Shown: positions 7,552-15,292 of the stretch, piece after piece
How the letters are laid out: the number at the start of each line of letters is the position of its first letter
Numbering within the stretch: position 1 is the stretch's first letter
Source: Verrucomicrobiota bacterium
GTDB lineage: Bacteria; Verrucomicrobiota; Verrucomicrobiia; Opitutales; Seribacteraceae
Assembly: GCA_028343845.1 (NCBI GenBank)
Contig: JAOLZO010000020.1
Location: 1 to 44,081 of the forward strand
Length of the DNA: 44,081 nucleotides
Direction of reading: 5' to 3'
Translations under genes and position numbers: made by a program
The notes under the pieces: generated by a model
What the model was told of the DNA's origin: nothing
Database searches by the model: none
What the model saw: only the letters and a program-made list of their open reading frames with translations

Positions 7552-8826
7552 CTAACGAAATGGCCAGAGCTTCTCTTCGCCCAACCCGATCTCCCGAGCC
7601 ACCTCTTCATCGGTCGGAGAATGACCCAGTTCCATTTCGATCTGATCTACCATCTGCTGAACCTTGCCCTTGAGCAAAAGGTACTCGAGCACCTTTGCCG
7701 TATCAAACTTTGTTCGCCCTTGGACAAGGGTGTAAATCCTATCGCCAACCTCTTTTGCGGTCTGATCCTTGACGTGGCTCTCCTTTGCCGAGGCGATCTT
7801 GTAATCTTCGCCAGGCTTGCCCACGGGGAGCAAGCCTCGGAAATACCGCTTGACGGCTTTTGCCTTGGCCGCAGCGGAACGCTCTGAATTCGCCCTATTG
7901 CTTGGCACGATCTTGGCCAAGTCGGAAACGGTGCAGAGTTTTTTACAGCCAAGCTTTTCAAAGGCCGACATGAGCTGGGGGTTGCCTGTAATCTCATCAG
8001 GCAAATCAATCCCCTCCAGCCTTTTTGCCCGGGCGGCGGGAGTCCACGCCAGATCATTAATATTCGCAAGCAATGCGAGGGCCCGTTTCCGGTTCTTGAT
8101 TCGATCAAGCTCTTTCTTGAGAGTTTGGCGCTGAACCAAGATCACTCTGTCAAACTGCTTCTCAAGGGCACTTACCTGCTCGAGAATCTCATTCGCCTCT
8201 TCCAAAGCCTGCTTGGGCAAACTGCGCACAAGTTGCCTTCCGGACTCATCGACCTGTTCCTTGAGCTGCTCCACCCTCTTAAGCAGGGGATCCACTACGG
8301 ACAGCCAGTTAGATAGGCTATCGTCTACTCTGGATGCCAGATCGAGGTCCGCCTCCTCGTGGTCCAGGTAATCATCGAGCAAGCGCTGAGTTGATTTGAT
8401 TTGCTTGCAACGGAGCTCAAACATCTCGGAGAACTTTTCGTGACACTCGTTGAGGCCGACGAGTGGGTTTTTTCTCCTAAATTCGATACGCTCACAAAGA
8501 GCAAGCAGCCTCTCGACAAGCTCTGCCCTCGCCTGCTCTCCGTCAACTGGCAGCGGTTCATCAAAAACTGGCAAAACGTCATCCTTGGTTAACTGAACCT
8601 CATTAGCCTCAGCTAAAAGCTTGTTCAGTTTTTTTTCGCTGATTGGTTCAACCGGCGAAAACTTCCCATCCCGGAACAACGAGGCCGTCAGCGCATTAAA
8701 CTTGAACGCATTGGTCTTACCCTGCCCAAAGGTACCCGGACCGCTTTGTACCGGTACGTCGTACATGAGGATATCGTCGCTGTCCTGCTCTGGTTTTAGA
8801 TCATCCGAGCCCATGCCCCCATTCAT
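7552..8826 (-). CDS. Coiled-coil phage protein with sigma-region-3-like C-terminus, function unknown
   Basis: 424 residues from the ATG at 8826; a TTG at 8850 is possible. Acidic N-terminus (about 1-110), then a long charged helical stretch (about 110-240) with heptad-like Leu spacing that predicts coiled coil. A middle domain follows, then a basic segment (ERSAAAKAKAVKRYFRG). The last 30 residues read MVDQIEMELGHSPTDEEVAREIGLGEEKL, very close to the ELGR-xPTxEEIAxELG signature of sigma-70 region 3, but no region 2 or 4 is present. It is divergent from the early operon and so sits where phage repressors or lysogeny regulators often lie. I do not recognise the family; a DNA-binding regulator is an inference. 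Confidence 0.75.
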   Translation of the reverse strand: MNGGMGSDDLKPEQDSDDILMYDVPVQSGPGTFGQGKTNAFKFNALTASLFRDGKFSPVEPISEKKLNKLLAEANEVQLTKDDVLPVFDEPLPVDGEQARAELVERLLALCERIEFRRKNPLVGLNECHEKFSEMFELRCKQIKSTQRLLDDYLDHEEADLDLASRVDDSLSNWLSVVDPLLKRVEQLKEQVDESGRQLVRSLPKQALEEANEILEQVSALEKQFDRVILVQRQTLKKELDRIKNRKRALALLANINDLAWTPAARAKRLEGIDLPDEITGNPQLMSAFEKLGCKKLCTVSDLAKIVPSNRANSERSAAAKAKAVKRYFRGLLPVGKPGEDYKIASAKESHVKDQTAKEVGDRIYTLVQGRTKFDTAKVLEYLLLKGKVQQMVDQIEMELGHSPTDEEVAREIGLGEEKLWPFR

Positions 8827-9069
8827 AGTTCCGTACAAAATTTGATGCAAGCCTAAATTTTTATTTGAAAATTACGAAAGCAAGGCACATTATCTGTACA
8901 TTCAGCTCACTTTATAGCACTTTGTACACTTGTGAACACCTACTCTAAAAAAAACATTAAACCGTTTTGCCCCTTGTTTGTGGGCCTTGCAGGCCTTTTT
9001 GAAAAAAATAACAGGTTTTCCGTAAGTTTTTACTTATAAATGCTAACTACCTATGCCAGATTGATACAT
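8827..9069. promoter_or_regulatory. Divergent control region between the 7552 gene and the early operon
   Basis: About 240 AT-rich bases with no gene. TGTACA occurs at 8895-8900 and 8923-8928 (28 bases apart), with a related CGTACA at 8832-8837 just inside. TATAAAT at 9035 is a good -10 for the plus strand and would give a leader of about 25 bases before the HTH start at 9070. Repressor operators are expected here. Confidence 0.45.
8983..9000 (+). terminator. Small hairpin plus T run, terminator- or attenuator-like
   Basis: GGCCT, loop TGC, AGGCC, then five T. No plus-strand gene ends before it, so it would act on a leader or on stray transcription. Confidence 0.35.
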
Positions 9070-9288
9070 ATGACGAACTTATCCGTACAAACATCCGACC
9101 AAAAAGAAGGGAAAAGCCCCGTTTCTCTTGTCACTCCGAAGCAAATTCGTGAAACCGCTAAGGTCTCTGGCAGGACCGTTCGCCGATGGGCCAAGCAGTT
9201 CGACTGGCGTACTCACCGAGTCAACGACCGGGTGCTTCGCTATAACCGCGAAGACGTTGAAAAAACCATCGGGAGCGAGCTGCAATGA
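9070..9288 (+). CDS. Small helix-turn-helix DNA-binding protein (excisionase/Cox-like)
   Basis: 72 residues from the ATG at 9070; an ATG at 9040 is also in frame but overlaps the best -10 box. An N-terminal polar tail is followed by TPKQIRETAKVSGRTVRRWAKQFDW, a winged-helix type recognition unit in which the second helix (GRTVRRWAK) reads DNA, and a wing ending RYNREDVEKTIG. Proteins of this shape act as excisionases, early repressors or primosome helpers. It is the first gene of the early operon and overlaps the next start by 4 bases, so it is probably translated with the resolvase. It may bind the TGTACA sites upstream, which is not shown. Confidence 0.75.
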   Translation: MTNLSVQTSDQKEGKSPVSLVTPKQIRETAKVSGRTVRRWAKQFDWRTHRVNDRVLRYNREDVEKTIGSELQ

Positions 9289-9752
9289 GCAAAATTTTCG
9301 TAGGAATCGACCCGCCCCTGAACGTCGCGACCAGCGACGTGACCATGGAAGACGTTCAGCTCGACAAGTTTTCCAATCTTGGTGAACTGATAGATTACCT
9401 TCAGCAACTCGTTGACGAAAGCCCCGACTGCGAATCCGTCGTCGTCGTTTGCGAAGACGTGCCGTGTTTCATCAAGGAAATCCCAGCCTCCCGATCATTC
9501 AAGCAAGGCAAGGCATTCGGCGAGGTCATCGGAGCTGTCAGGGCCCTTGGGATCCCCCTTCACCTCCTCCGCCCGCAAGCCTGGCAGAAAGGGTTTGGCG
9601 GGCTCAAAGGGTTGACGGGCTACCCACGTAAGAAAGCTTTGGCCGACCACGCCAAGCGGCTTTTCCCGAACACAAAGATCACGGTGCCCGTCGCCGACAG
9701 CCTGCTGATCCTCAGACATTTTCTCCTAACTAACCAAACAAAAACTAACTAA
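9285..9752 (+). CDS. RuvC-like Holliday-junction resolvase (phage type)
   Basis: Expected to cleave branched DNA (Holliday or replication intermediates) before packaging. 155 residues with an RNase H-fold layout: D9 in FVGIDPP on the first strand, E57 in VVVCEDVP, a basic helix region (PQAWQKGFGGLKG), and a C-terminal acidic D138 in VPVADSLLIL. This order of acids (D-E-D) is that of RuvC-type nucleases, although the last Asp pair is reduced to one visible residue. It overlaps the HTH gene by 4 bases and is followed at once by the ssDNA-binding candidate and the nuclease, which together form a recombination module. Confidence 0.8.
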   Translation: MSKIFVGIDPPLNVATSDVTMEDVQLDKFSNLGELIDYLQQLVDESPDCESVVVVCEDVPCFIKEIPASRSFKQGKAFGEVIGAVRALGIPLHLLRPQAWQKGFGGLKGLTGYPRKKALADHAKRLFPNTKITVPVADSLLILRHFLLTNQTKTN

Positions 9753-10261
9753 TGAAAGTTACCAAATCCAAACCTCCCGCCTCAAAATACAAGTTCAACG
9801 TCGATCCTGAAGATCTCGTTCCCGAAGGAACAAACGTCTTCGTCTTCCTTGCCCAAAAGGAACTTTTCGACATTGAAAAACCAAAATACGGCAACCCCGG
9901 CGAAACCGAAAGAATCGACACATGGCGTGGCCTCTTCGGCAGACTCGTCGACGGCAAGCCCTACTACGCTCAGACCCGTGAGTTCAAGCAGAGCGCCTAT
10001 CCCAAAAGCGGGCTTATGCAGTTCCTTACCTCCATGTTAGGCAAGGCTCCCGAGATCGATTCGGATACCGCCGATCTCGTCGGTACCGGTGCCATGCTCA
10101 CCATCTCCCACGTCGAAAGTAAACTCGGCACAAAGTACGCCGCCATAACCGGCATCGCTCCCGTTCCCGAGGAGTTGGGCAAAAACCTCCCAGACGTTTC
10201 GCAGCTTCCCATACCCGGCGAAGAAGCGAGTGCACCGCCAGCTTCGGGGAGCGCATACTGA
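9752..10261 (+). CDS. Probable phage single-stranded-DNA-binding protein
   Basis: 169 residues. A beta-rich pattern (YKFNVDPEDLVPEGTNVFVFL; LFGRLVDGKPYYAQTREFKQ; GAMLTISHVESKLGTKYAAITGIAPVP) is followed by a low-complexity tail ending EEASAPPASGSAY. This resembles gp2.5/DUF669-like OB-fold proteins in phage recombination modules, although their acidic C-terminal tail is weak here. It lies between a resolvase and a RecB-like nuclease, the usual place for such a protein. Motif-level proof is lacking because SSB families are divergent, so the call rests on pattern and context. Confidence 0.6.
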   Translation: MKVTKSKPPASKYKFNVDPEDLVPEGTNVFVFLAQKELFDIEKPKYGNPGETERIDTWRGLFGRLVDGKPYYAQTREFKQSAYPKSGLMQFLTSMLGKAPEIDSDTADLVGTGAMLTISHVESKLGTKYAAITGIAPVPEELGKNLPDVSQLPIPGEEASAPPASGSAY

Positions 10262-10262
10262 T

Positions 10263-11027
10263 ATGGCCGACGACGCCAAGGGTCGTTTCCTCCACCCGGA
10301 GTCCGCTGAGTATATTGCCGGCGGGCTTCGGGCGGCCCGACCGCTCAAGGGCGTACCGTCAGCGACGACGGTTTTGGGCGAATGCAATGTCTGGAACGAC
10401 GTCGGGCTCAAGAATTGGGAGATCGGCAAAAGGCTCGAGCTTTCCCTTGAGCACGGCATCGCGGAAGGCGAATCCGTCGAGGCGTATAACAAACGCCTCG
10501 GCTCAATGCACTACCGTCAAAACGTAATGAGCGCCGCCAATCAAGGTAGCGAAATGCACGACGAATTGCAGAACGCTACGCAAGGCCTCCCTACCGCCGG
10601 AAAGTGGAGCGAGCACATCGCCCCAGTCCTGAAATGGAAGGAAGAAAAAGGCCTCGAATTCCTCGAGCTCGAGCAGGCTTTTGTCTCCCCTCTTGGATTC
10701 GGCGGCACGATCGACGTGACCGCCAAAAACAAGGACGGCCAGCGATTGATCGTCGACTACAAAAGCCGCAATTCGACCTCGAAGTACAAGATGCGGGCGT
10801 ATCCGAAGGAGCTTTGCCAAGCTGCGGCGTACGGGGTGCTTCGCTGGGGGCTTGACGCCGTCATGAACGGCGAAATCCAAGGATGCAACGTCCTCATCTC
10901 CCGCAATGAACCCGGCAAGACGGAAATCGTTGGATACCCGCCCGAGAAGATGATCGAGGGCTGGCAGCTCTTCAAGTCTATCCTGCACACCTTCTTCCTT
11001 GTAAAGAAATATGATCCACGCCCCTGA
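10263..11027 (+). CDS. PD-(D/E)XK exonuclease, RecB/Cas4-like
   Basis: 254 residues; the ATG at 10263 follows the previous stop by one base. The nuclease core is visible in order: H99 (GSEMHDEL), E138 (LELEQAF), D151 (FGGTIDVTA), D165 and K167 (LIVDYKS), then a QAAAYG helix near the end, the RecB-family motif after the active site. Such phage enzymes resect dsDNA ends to make 3' overhangs for annealing. With the ssDNA-binding candidate and the resolvase it forms a recombination set. No iron-sulphur cysteine cluster like that of Cas4 is seen. Confidence 0.85.
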   Translation: MADDAKGRFLHPESAEYIAGGLRAARPLKGVPSATTVLGECNVWNDVGLKNWEIGKRLELSLEHGIAEGESVEAYNKRLGSMHYRQNVMSAANQGSEMHDELQNATQGLPTAGKWSEHIAPVLKWKEEKGLEFLELEQAFVSPLGFGGTIDVTAKNKDGQRLIVDYKSRNSTSKYKMRAYPKELCQAAAYGVLRWGLDAVMNGEIQGCNVLISRNEPGKTEIVGYPPEKMIEGWQLFKSILHTFFLVKKYDPRP

Positions 11028-11277
11028 GCCATATCCCGACCTTGCCCGCCATGCCGTGCCCGTCAAGGGCACGGACGGCGGCTGGGTTATTCGCTTGCAT
11101 ACAAGGGTCCTTGGCAACGTGCCAATCGGCCCGCGTCTCGCTCGCGGATCCGGGTTTCCGAGTATGCCTACCAAAGCGGAAACGAGGATGGAAGCAGAGG
11201 ATCTGGCCGCTCGCTGGAACGTTTGGCTGATGGAAAACAAACCCAGCCCCAAGAAGAGAAGGAAGCGCCGTCGATGA
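11011..11277 (+). CDS. Small hypothetical phage protein with basic C-terminus
   Basis: 88 residues, overlapping the nuclease by 17 bases. The body (VKGTDGGWVIRLHTRVLGNVPIGPRL) looks like a short beta unit, and the end is very basic (KKRRKRRR), suggesting nucleic-acid contact. The family is not recognised. Its stop overlaps the ATG at 11274 in ATGA fashion. Confidence 0.55.
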   Translation: MIHAPEPYPDLARHAVPVKGTDGGWVIRLHTRVLGNVPIGPRLARGSGFPSMPTKAETRMEAEDLAARWNVWLMENKPSPKKRRKRRR

Positions 11278-13682
11278 AACCTCGTAGCAAGATCAAGGCA
11301 AGCCCCACGCAGGTCCACCAGGACCGCAAAAAACAGGCTGACCGGACCCGTTGCCGAGGTTTCGACGGTTCTGGGCATGAGGCTGGAGTGCGCCAAGTGA
11401 CACAACCACCCCTTCGACAAAGGGGGGAAGGTCCGGAACACCCTGAGAATGGGGACAATCCCTGCATACATACGCCTTCTGGCACTAGTACAAACTTTCC
11501 TGACAGTACTGAACACCAAAAACAGGACCATGCGCAATCCATAACTTTAAAGCAAAGTGGAAGTATGCAAAACGCAAATTCACAACCAAAAACTTTAGCG
11601 ATGTTCGCAAACGTCGGTTTCTCCACAGTTGACCGCGATAACGTCGTCCTCGCAACCGAGCTTCTACCAGAGCGCTGCTCGTTTCATGAGCAAGTGAATC
11701 CGGGTGTGCCTGTTATACAAGGCGATATCAGCGACGCGGAGGTTAAGGCAGCCGTTATTCGCAAGAGTAAGCAAAGCGGCGTCACCGATATTCTTGCCAC
11801 GCCGCCATGCCAAGGCATGTCCAGTCAAAACGGAAAACGTAAGCTCAACGACCCCCGCAACCTTCTCATCGTCGACCTCATGGAAGTTTTCAACGGGATA
11901 CGGCCCGAAACCATGATGATCGAAAACGTGGAGGAAATGGCCAAAACCACAATCAAGGTAAAGGGCAAGCAAATCAACATCGTCGACTACATCAAGGCTC
12001 AGCTCCCGAAGGACTACCACTTGAGGCAAAATATCTGCGACGCTGCTGACTACGGTACCGCTCAGCACCGCCGCCGCCTAATCATCCTTATCAGCAGGAT
12101 CGGAGTATGGGAGCACCCTAGGCCCCATGGTAAATTTGTAACCGTCAATGAAAGCATTGGCCATCTCCCAGCCCTCGAGAGCGGAGAGTTTAGCTCGATC
12201 CCCTGGCACCACGTCAGGAAATACGACCCTATGCACGTCAGAGTAATGTCGCATACCCCAACGGGAAATACGGCGATGGATAACGCGGTTCATTTTCCCA
12301 AAAAGAAAAACGGCAAAAAGGTTAGCGCTTTTGCCACCGCCTACAAACGTAACTGGGATGACAGGCCCGCCTACACTATCCACAGTAATTCGAACGCCCC
12401 AAGCAGCCAAAACAACATCCACCCGGGGACCAAACAGGCCAACGGCACCTATAACAACGCACGTTGTTTTACCGTAAGGGAGTTGCTTGTCCTCTGCGGA
12501 CTCCCGGAAAACCTTTTGGATAAATTTGCGGTCAAGCTGGCTGACGGCACGTTCAAATTCGTCTTGGACCCCAAAACGGAAAATCACCTTGGCCCCCGTA
12601 AATGCCGAGAAAAATTCATACGCACCGTAATCGGCGAAATGTTTCCGCCAAAGTTCGCGGCTGCCATGTATACCACCGCCCCCAGCTCCCCGTCACCGTC
12701 GTCAAAAACGACGGCGGACGGCAGCGTGCTTTTCCTTGGTAACGGGGATGGTGTGTACCCGTTGCCACGACCATCCATTAAAGAAAAGGACATTAGCGGT
12801 AACGGGCAAGATTCGGTTACGGACGGCTTAAACCAGCCTTCTTGCCCCGTAACAAACTATCCGTACGCGTCGGGTAAAAGAATACAACCGATAGCGCAAG
12901 CTAAGGCCGGTGCATATTCTGCCACTATGCCCACGGAATTAATTTTTATAAACATAGCTGATCAGGTTCGCCCTGTGACGCCAGGGGCACAAGGGCCCCA
13001 AATCATACGCATGAAAAACGTAGCAAGAACCCACCGACCCGGTGGTAAAAAGGGTACTGGAAGAGATTACCTAGAGATTACTAAGCTAGGTAAAAGCGGT
13101 ATTGTCCGCGAAATCGTGCGCAAGAGCGACGGGTTGAATCCAAGCACGCCTCACTTCATTGAGGCCATTCACGATAATACACGGGAACCTAAGGGCCTGC
13201 CAAAAACAAAAAATGGCAGGTTAAAAAAGGGTGCGTTTGTCAGGCACATCAAAGAGACGTATAGGGCCATGAAGGAAAAGTTCGACCCCGCCCCCGGACG
13301 GAACTGGAAGGGCATCAAGGCGAAATTTCTTGATTCGGCGGTGATCTGCAAGGCGGAAATCAGGCTTCGCGGCAAGATTGGCGGAACTGATACCGTTGGC
13401 GTTCCCGTCCAATCCAAAACGGTTACCGATGCAGGAGATGACCAATTGGACTTGTTTCTGGATAACCAAGCCAAGGGTAACCCTAAGGCCGCTACGCAGC
13501 TCGGTGGGGAATTCGAGCTAAGCTTATCGAAAATTGAGGTCAATGTCCTCCAGCTGATGGATAACTACAACCGTCAGGTTGCCAAACTCCCTTACCATGA
13601 GCGTTTGGTAGCAGTTAACTTGGGCCATCACGGCCGTAACAAGTTCGTTCAAAACATCCTCAACAAAAGGCCCAAGAATTGA
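11274..13682 (+). CDS. C5-cytosine DNA methyltransferase with a large C-terminal extension
   Basis: Transfers methyl from SAM to C5 of cytosine. Motif I is ANVGFST (an ANVG-type variant), motif IV TPPCQGMSS with catalytic C179, motif VI ENV at 217-219, motif VIII QHRRR at 264-268, and the target-recognition and motif IX/X part up to about residue 465 (EKFIRTVIGEMFPPKFAAAM). About 335 further residues have no family I know; they are basic in the middle (KTKNGRLKKGAFVRHIKETYRAMKEKF) and may be a second DNA- or protein-binding domain. Start: the ATG at 11274 couples to the previous stop, but residues 1-97 look low-complexity and the conserved part begins after the ATG at 11565, which could be the true start. 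No restriction partner is near, so this is a solitary phage methylase, probably protecting phage DNA from host restriction. Confidence 0.88.
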   Translation: MKPRSKIKASPTQVHQDRKKQADRTRCRGFDGSGHEAGVRQVTQPPLRQRGEGPEHPENGDNPCIHTPSGTSTNFPDSTEHQKQDHAQSITLKQSGSMQNANSQPKTLAMFANVGFSTVDRDNVVLATELLPERCSFHEQVNPGVPVIQGDISDAEVKAAVIRKSKQSGVTDILATPPCQGMSSQNGKRKLNDPRNLLIVDLMEVFNGIRPETMMIENVEEMAKTTIKVKGKQINIVDYIKAQLPKDYHLRQNICDAADYGTAQHRRRLIILISRIGVWEHPRPHGKFVTVNESIGHLPALESGEFSSIPWHHVRKYDPMHVRVMSHTPTGNTAMDNAVHFPKKKNGKKVSAFATAYKRNWDDRPAYTIHSNSNAPSSQNNIHPGTKQANGTYNNARCFTVRELLVLCGLPENLLDKFAVKLADGTFKFVLDPKTENHLGPRKCREKFIRTVIGEMFPPKFAAAMYTTAPSSPSPSSKTTADGSVLFLGNGDGVYPLPRPSIKEKDISGNGQDSVTDGLNQPSCPVTNYPYASGKRIQPIAQAKAGAYSATMPTELIFINIADQVRPVTPGAQGPQIIRMKNVARTHRPGGKKGTGRDYLEITKLGKSGIVREIVRKSDGLNPSTPHFIEAIHDNTREPKGLPKTKNGRLKKGAFVRHIKETYRAMKEKFDPAPGRNWKGIKAKFLDSAVICKAEIRLRGKIGGTDTVGVPVQSKTVTDAGDDQLDLFLDNQAKGNPKAATQLGGEFELSLSKIEVNVLQLMDNYNRQVAKLPYHERLVAVNLGHHGRNKFVQNILNKRPKN
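12738..12853. repeat. Cluster of GGTWACGG-type motifs inside the methyltransferase gene
   Basis: GGTAACGGG at 12738 and 12798, GGTTACGGA at 12814, and the complement of GTTACGGGG at 12845-12853, all in 116 bases where the methyltransferase core passes into the extension. Iteron-like, but codon repetition (Gly-Asn-Gly) explains part of it. Confidence 0.35.
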
Positions 13683-13966
13683 TGGACCCACGAGAACAGT
13701 TCGGTGTGTTGTTCGCGGAAATCATGGTCGCCCTGGCGGACTCTGCCCTGTCTCTTGACGAGGCCGAGTCCGTCCTTGGCGACGCCCATGAAATTCTTGA
13801 AGACAACGACCAAAGCCAGCTAGCTGGCGACTTTAATTTCCACATCCTCAAGCGCCTGCGTCGGATCCAGCACAAGCTGCTAGAATTAGAATCAGCAATT
13901 CTAGACGACGAACCGCAAGGCCCTTGGCAACTCCCATTCCCTCCTAATGACATCTCCCGAAACTAA
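13682..13966 (+). CDS. Small helical hypothetical protein
   Basis: 94 residues from the ATG that overlaps the methyltransferase stop by one base. Acidic and mostly helical (LFAEIMVALADSALSLDEAESVLGDAHEILED), ending PWQLPFPPNDISRN. No family recognised; a protein-binding accessory is possible. The next gene overlaps by 20 bases. Confidence 0.55.
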   Translation: MDPREQFGVLFAEIMVALADSALSLDEAESVLGDAHEILEDNDQSQLAGDFNFHILKRLRRIQHKLLELESAILDDEPQGPWQLPFPPNDISRN

Positions 13967-14207
13967 CGAAGAAAGTGCGGGCCGCCGAGCTTATGAGCAG
14001 ACCCTCTATAAGCACGCGGTCGAGGGCGAAAAGCGCTTCTGGTCTAAGAACGAACTCCGCACCCGCCCCGGCCTGATCGAGGACGGCTGCCCTCCCAACG
14101 CTACCCGGACCAACATTCCGCGTAGCCTAACTTTTAATCCCCTTGAAAAGCGTTGCTACCGCAGCGGGGCCAGAGCCCGTCACCACAAGACCGATGAACA
14201 AAATTAA
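13947..14207 (+). CDS. Small hypothetical phage protein
   Basis: 86 residues, overlapping its neighbours at both ends. A helical, charged front half (YEQTLYKHAVEGEKRFWSK) is followed by a basic tail. There is no recognisable domain. It is kept as a gene because the frame is continuous in the tightly packed operon; the tail from about residue 60 on overlaps the next gene start. Confidence 0.45.
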   Translation: MTSPETNEESAGRRAYEQTLYKHAVEGEKRFWSKNELRTRPGLIEDGCPPNATRTNIPRSLTFNPLEKRCYRSGARARHHKTDEQN

Positions 14208-14526
14208 AAAACTCCCATCCGAGTTCAAGGCACTCGGCTACGACCTTACGTTAATTGAACGCACCGGCAAAATAGCCTGGTATGAAGCCCGATACGTAAA
14301 CGGCACCAAGATCAAAGGCTACTTTGTTCTAAAGATCAGGGTGAAAAGGGCTCAAAACGCTCCAAGCGGAAAATTCGTCCCGGCATACGAGGAGGGTCCC
14401 GTTGAAAGCGAAGGCGGCCAACGCGCTCACTTTTACATGGCCAACTCCCGCGACCTAGCAAAAGGCCACTTCGAGGTCTTGGTGGCCGAAGAATTTTCAA
14501 TCAAAAACCAACCTGCAAAAGCATGA
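14194..14526 (+). CDS. Small hypothetical phage protein
   Basis: 110 residues from the ATG at 14194, which overlaps the end of the preceding gene. Alternating hydrophobic and charged residues (YDLTLIERTGKIAWYEARYV; IKGYFVLKIRV; HFEVLVAEEF) point to a compact beta-rich fold. No family known. It ends in an ATGA overlap with the next gene. Confidence 0.6.
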   Translation: MNKIKKLPSEFKALGYDLTLIERTGKIAWYEARYVNGTKIKGYFVLKIRVKRAQNAPSGKFVPAYEEGPVESEGGQRAHFYMANSRDLAKGHFEVLVAEEFSIKNQPAKA

Positions 14527-14696
14527 AACCTCCCAACAAGAAACAACCTCCCAAACAGCCATTAACAACCCGCTTGCGTGCCCTGGGGCACGAGCTCGGA
14601 ATGGCAGAACTTTACGGGTCCCACAAGGACCTGACCAACAAGAAAAGGGCCCATCAGTCAATGCTTCGCGCCCACTACTCAGGCCGTGGAAAATGA
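14523..14696 (+). CDS. Tiny basic protein (57 aa)
   Basis: 57 residues, starting in an ATGA overlap with the upstream stop and ending in ATGA at 14693. Very basic and proline-rich at the front (MKPPNKKQPPKQPLTTRLRAL), with a short helix after it (GHELGMAELYGSHKDLTNKKRAHQSMLRAHYSGRGK). Function unknown; nucleic-acid binding is a guess from charge. Confidence 0.5.
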   Translation: MKPPNKKQPPKQPLTTRLRALGHELGMAELYGSHKDLTNKKRAHQSMLRAHYSGRGK

Positions 14697-14892
14697 CGAA
14701 ATTGAATACGATTACTACATCGAACTCGCCCGGCTCTTTGACGAGGAGGACATCAGATGCCCTCCCCACGGAACCATTTATGAAGAAGACACCAATAAGC
14801 ACCAAGACGGAGACGCTGCCGCTACTAGACAAAAACGCCCAAAAGGGGAAAAAAGGGAATCCAATGGATCTACCGCCAAAGGAGATGGCTAA
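14686..14892 (+). CDS. Possible tiny acidic protein in an overlapping frame
   Basis: 68 residues from a GTG (14686). The first half (NDEIEYDYYIELARLFDEED) has real-protein composition; the second half overlaps the next gene in another frame and is low-complexity. Either this or the 14693 frame is translated here; I favour this one up to about 14780. Confidence 0.35.
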   Translation: MENDEIEYDYYIELARLFDEEDIRCPPHGTIYEEDTNKHQDGDAAATRQKRPKGEKRESNGSTAKGDG

Positions 14893-15292
14893 GCTTCAGG
14901 CCAACTATCTTCACCTGGCCAAAATGGACGAATTCATGATCGAGGTTCTCCGCGAGATGGGGCTCCGATCTGATTGCGAGAAGTCAATCAGGGAGACGAC
15001 TGACCGAATCATGGCAATCGAAGACGTCGAGTTCAGGGACGCCCTTATCCAATGGATTAACCACCGCCACGAGGCCGACATACCCGTCATGCCTAAATGG
15101 ACTGGCCAAGAAATGGCAGCGTGGATTGGGACCACCACTACTCGAGTTCTTCAGATCGTGGACGATGCGTTGAGAACCTGCCACCGCAAGCTCGAAAAGC
15201 TCGTCGAAGACGAGCCTACTTCTACGAGCCACGGCGAAGTTTCCGCAGAAACTATCCAAAGCTTCACCGTTAACGAGGAGGATACTCAATGA
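14780..15292 (+). CDS. Sigma-region-4-like helix-turn-helix protein
   Basis: 170 residues from the ATG at 14780, or 142 from the ATG at 14864, which has GGGAA before it; 14693 is also in frame but its extra residues look non-coding. The C-terminal half holds WTGQEMAAWIGTTTTRVLQIVDDALRTCHRKL, matching the shape of sigma-70 region 4 (TLEEIGxxLGVTRERVRQIExxALRKLR), the part that reads the -35 box. The front half has two helical segments but no region 2. It may be a phage transcription activator or anti-sigma-type adaptor for late genes; that is inference. It is followed by the primase with a 4-base overlap. Confidence 0.65.
   Translation: MKKTPISTKTETLPLLDKNAQKGKKGNPMDLPPKEMAKLQANYLHLAKMDEFMIEVLREMGLRSDCEKSIRETTDRIMAIEDVEFRDALIQWINHRHEADIPVMPKWTGQEMAAWIGTTTTRVLQIVDDALRTCHRKLEKLVEDEPTSTSHGEVSAETIQSFTVNEEDTQ

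Noticed and set aside
6075-7610. 511-residue open frame antisense to the integrase
   Set aside because: Leu/Gly/Val-rich shadow of a GC-rich coding strand; its end is made of the 9-bp repeat, and the integrase on the other strand has a complete active site.
10503-11537. 344-residue minus-strand open frame under the nuclease and methyltransferase genes
   Set aside because: No domain, and composition typical of an antisense shadow; the plus-strand nuclease has full motifs.
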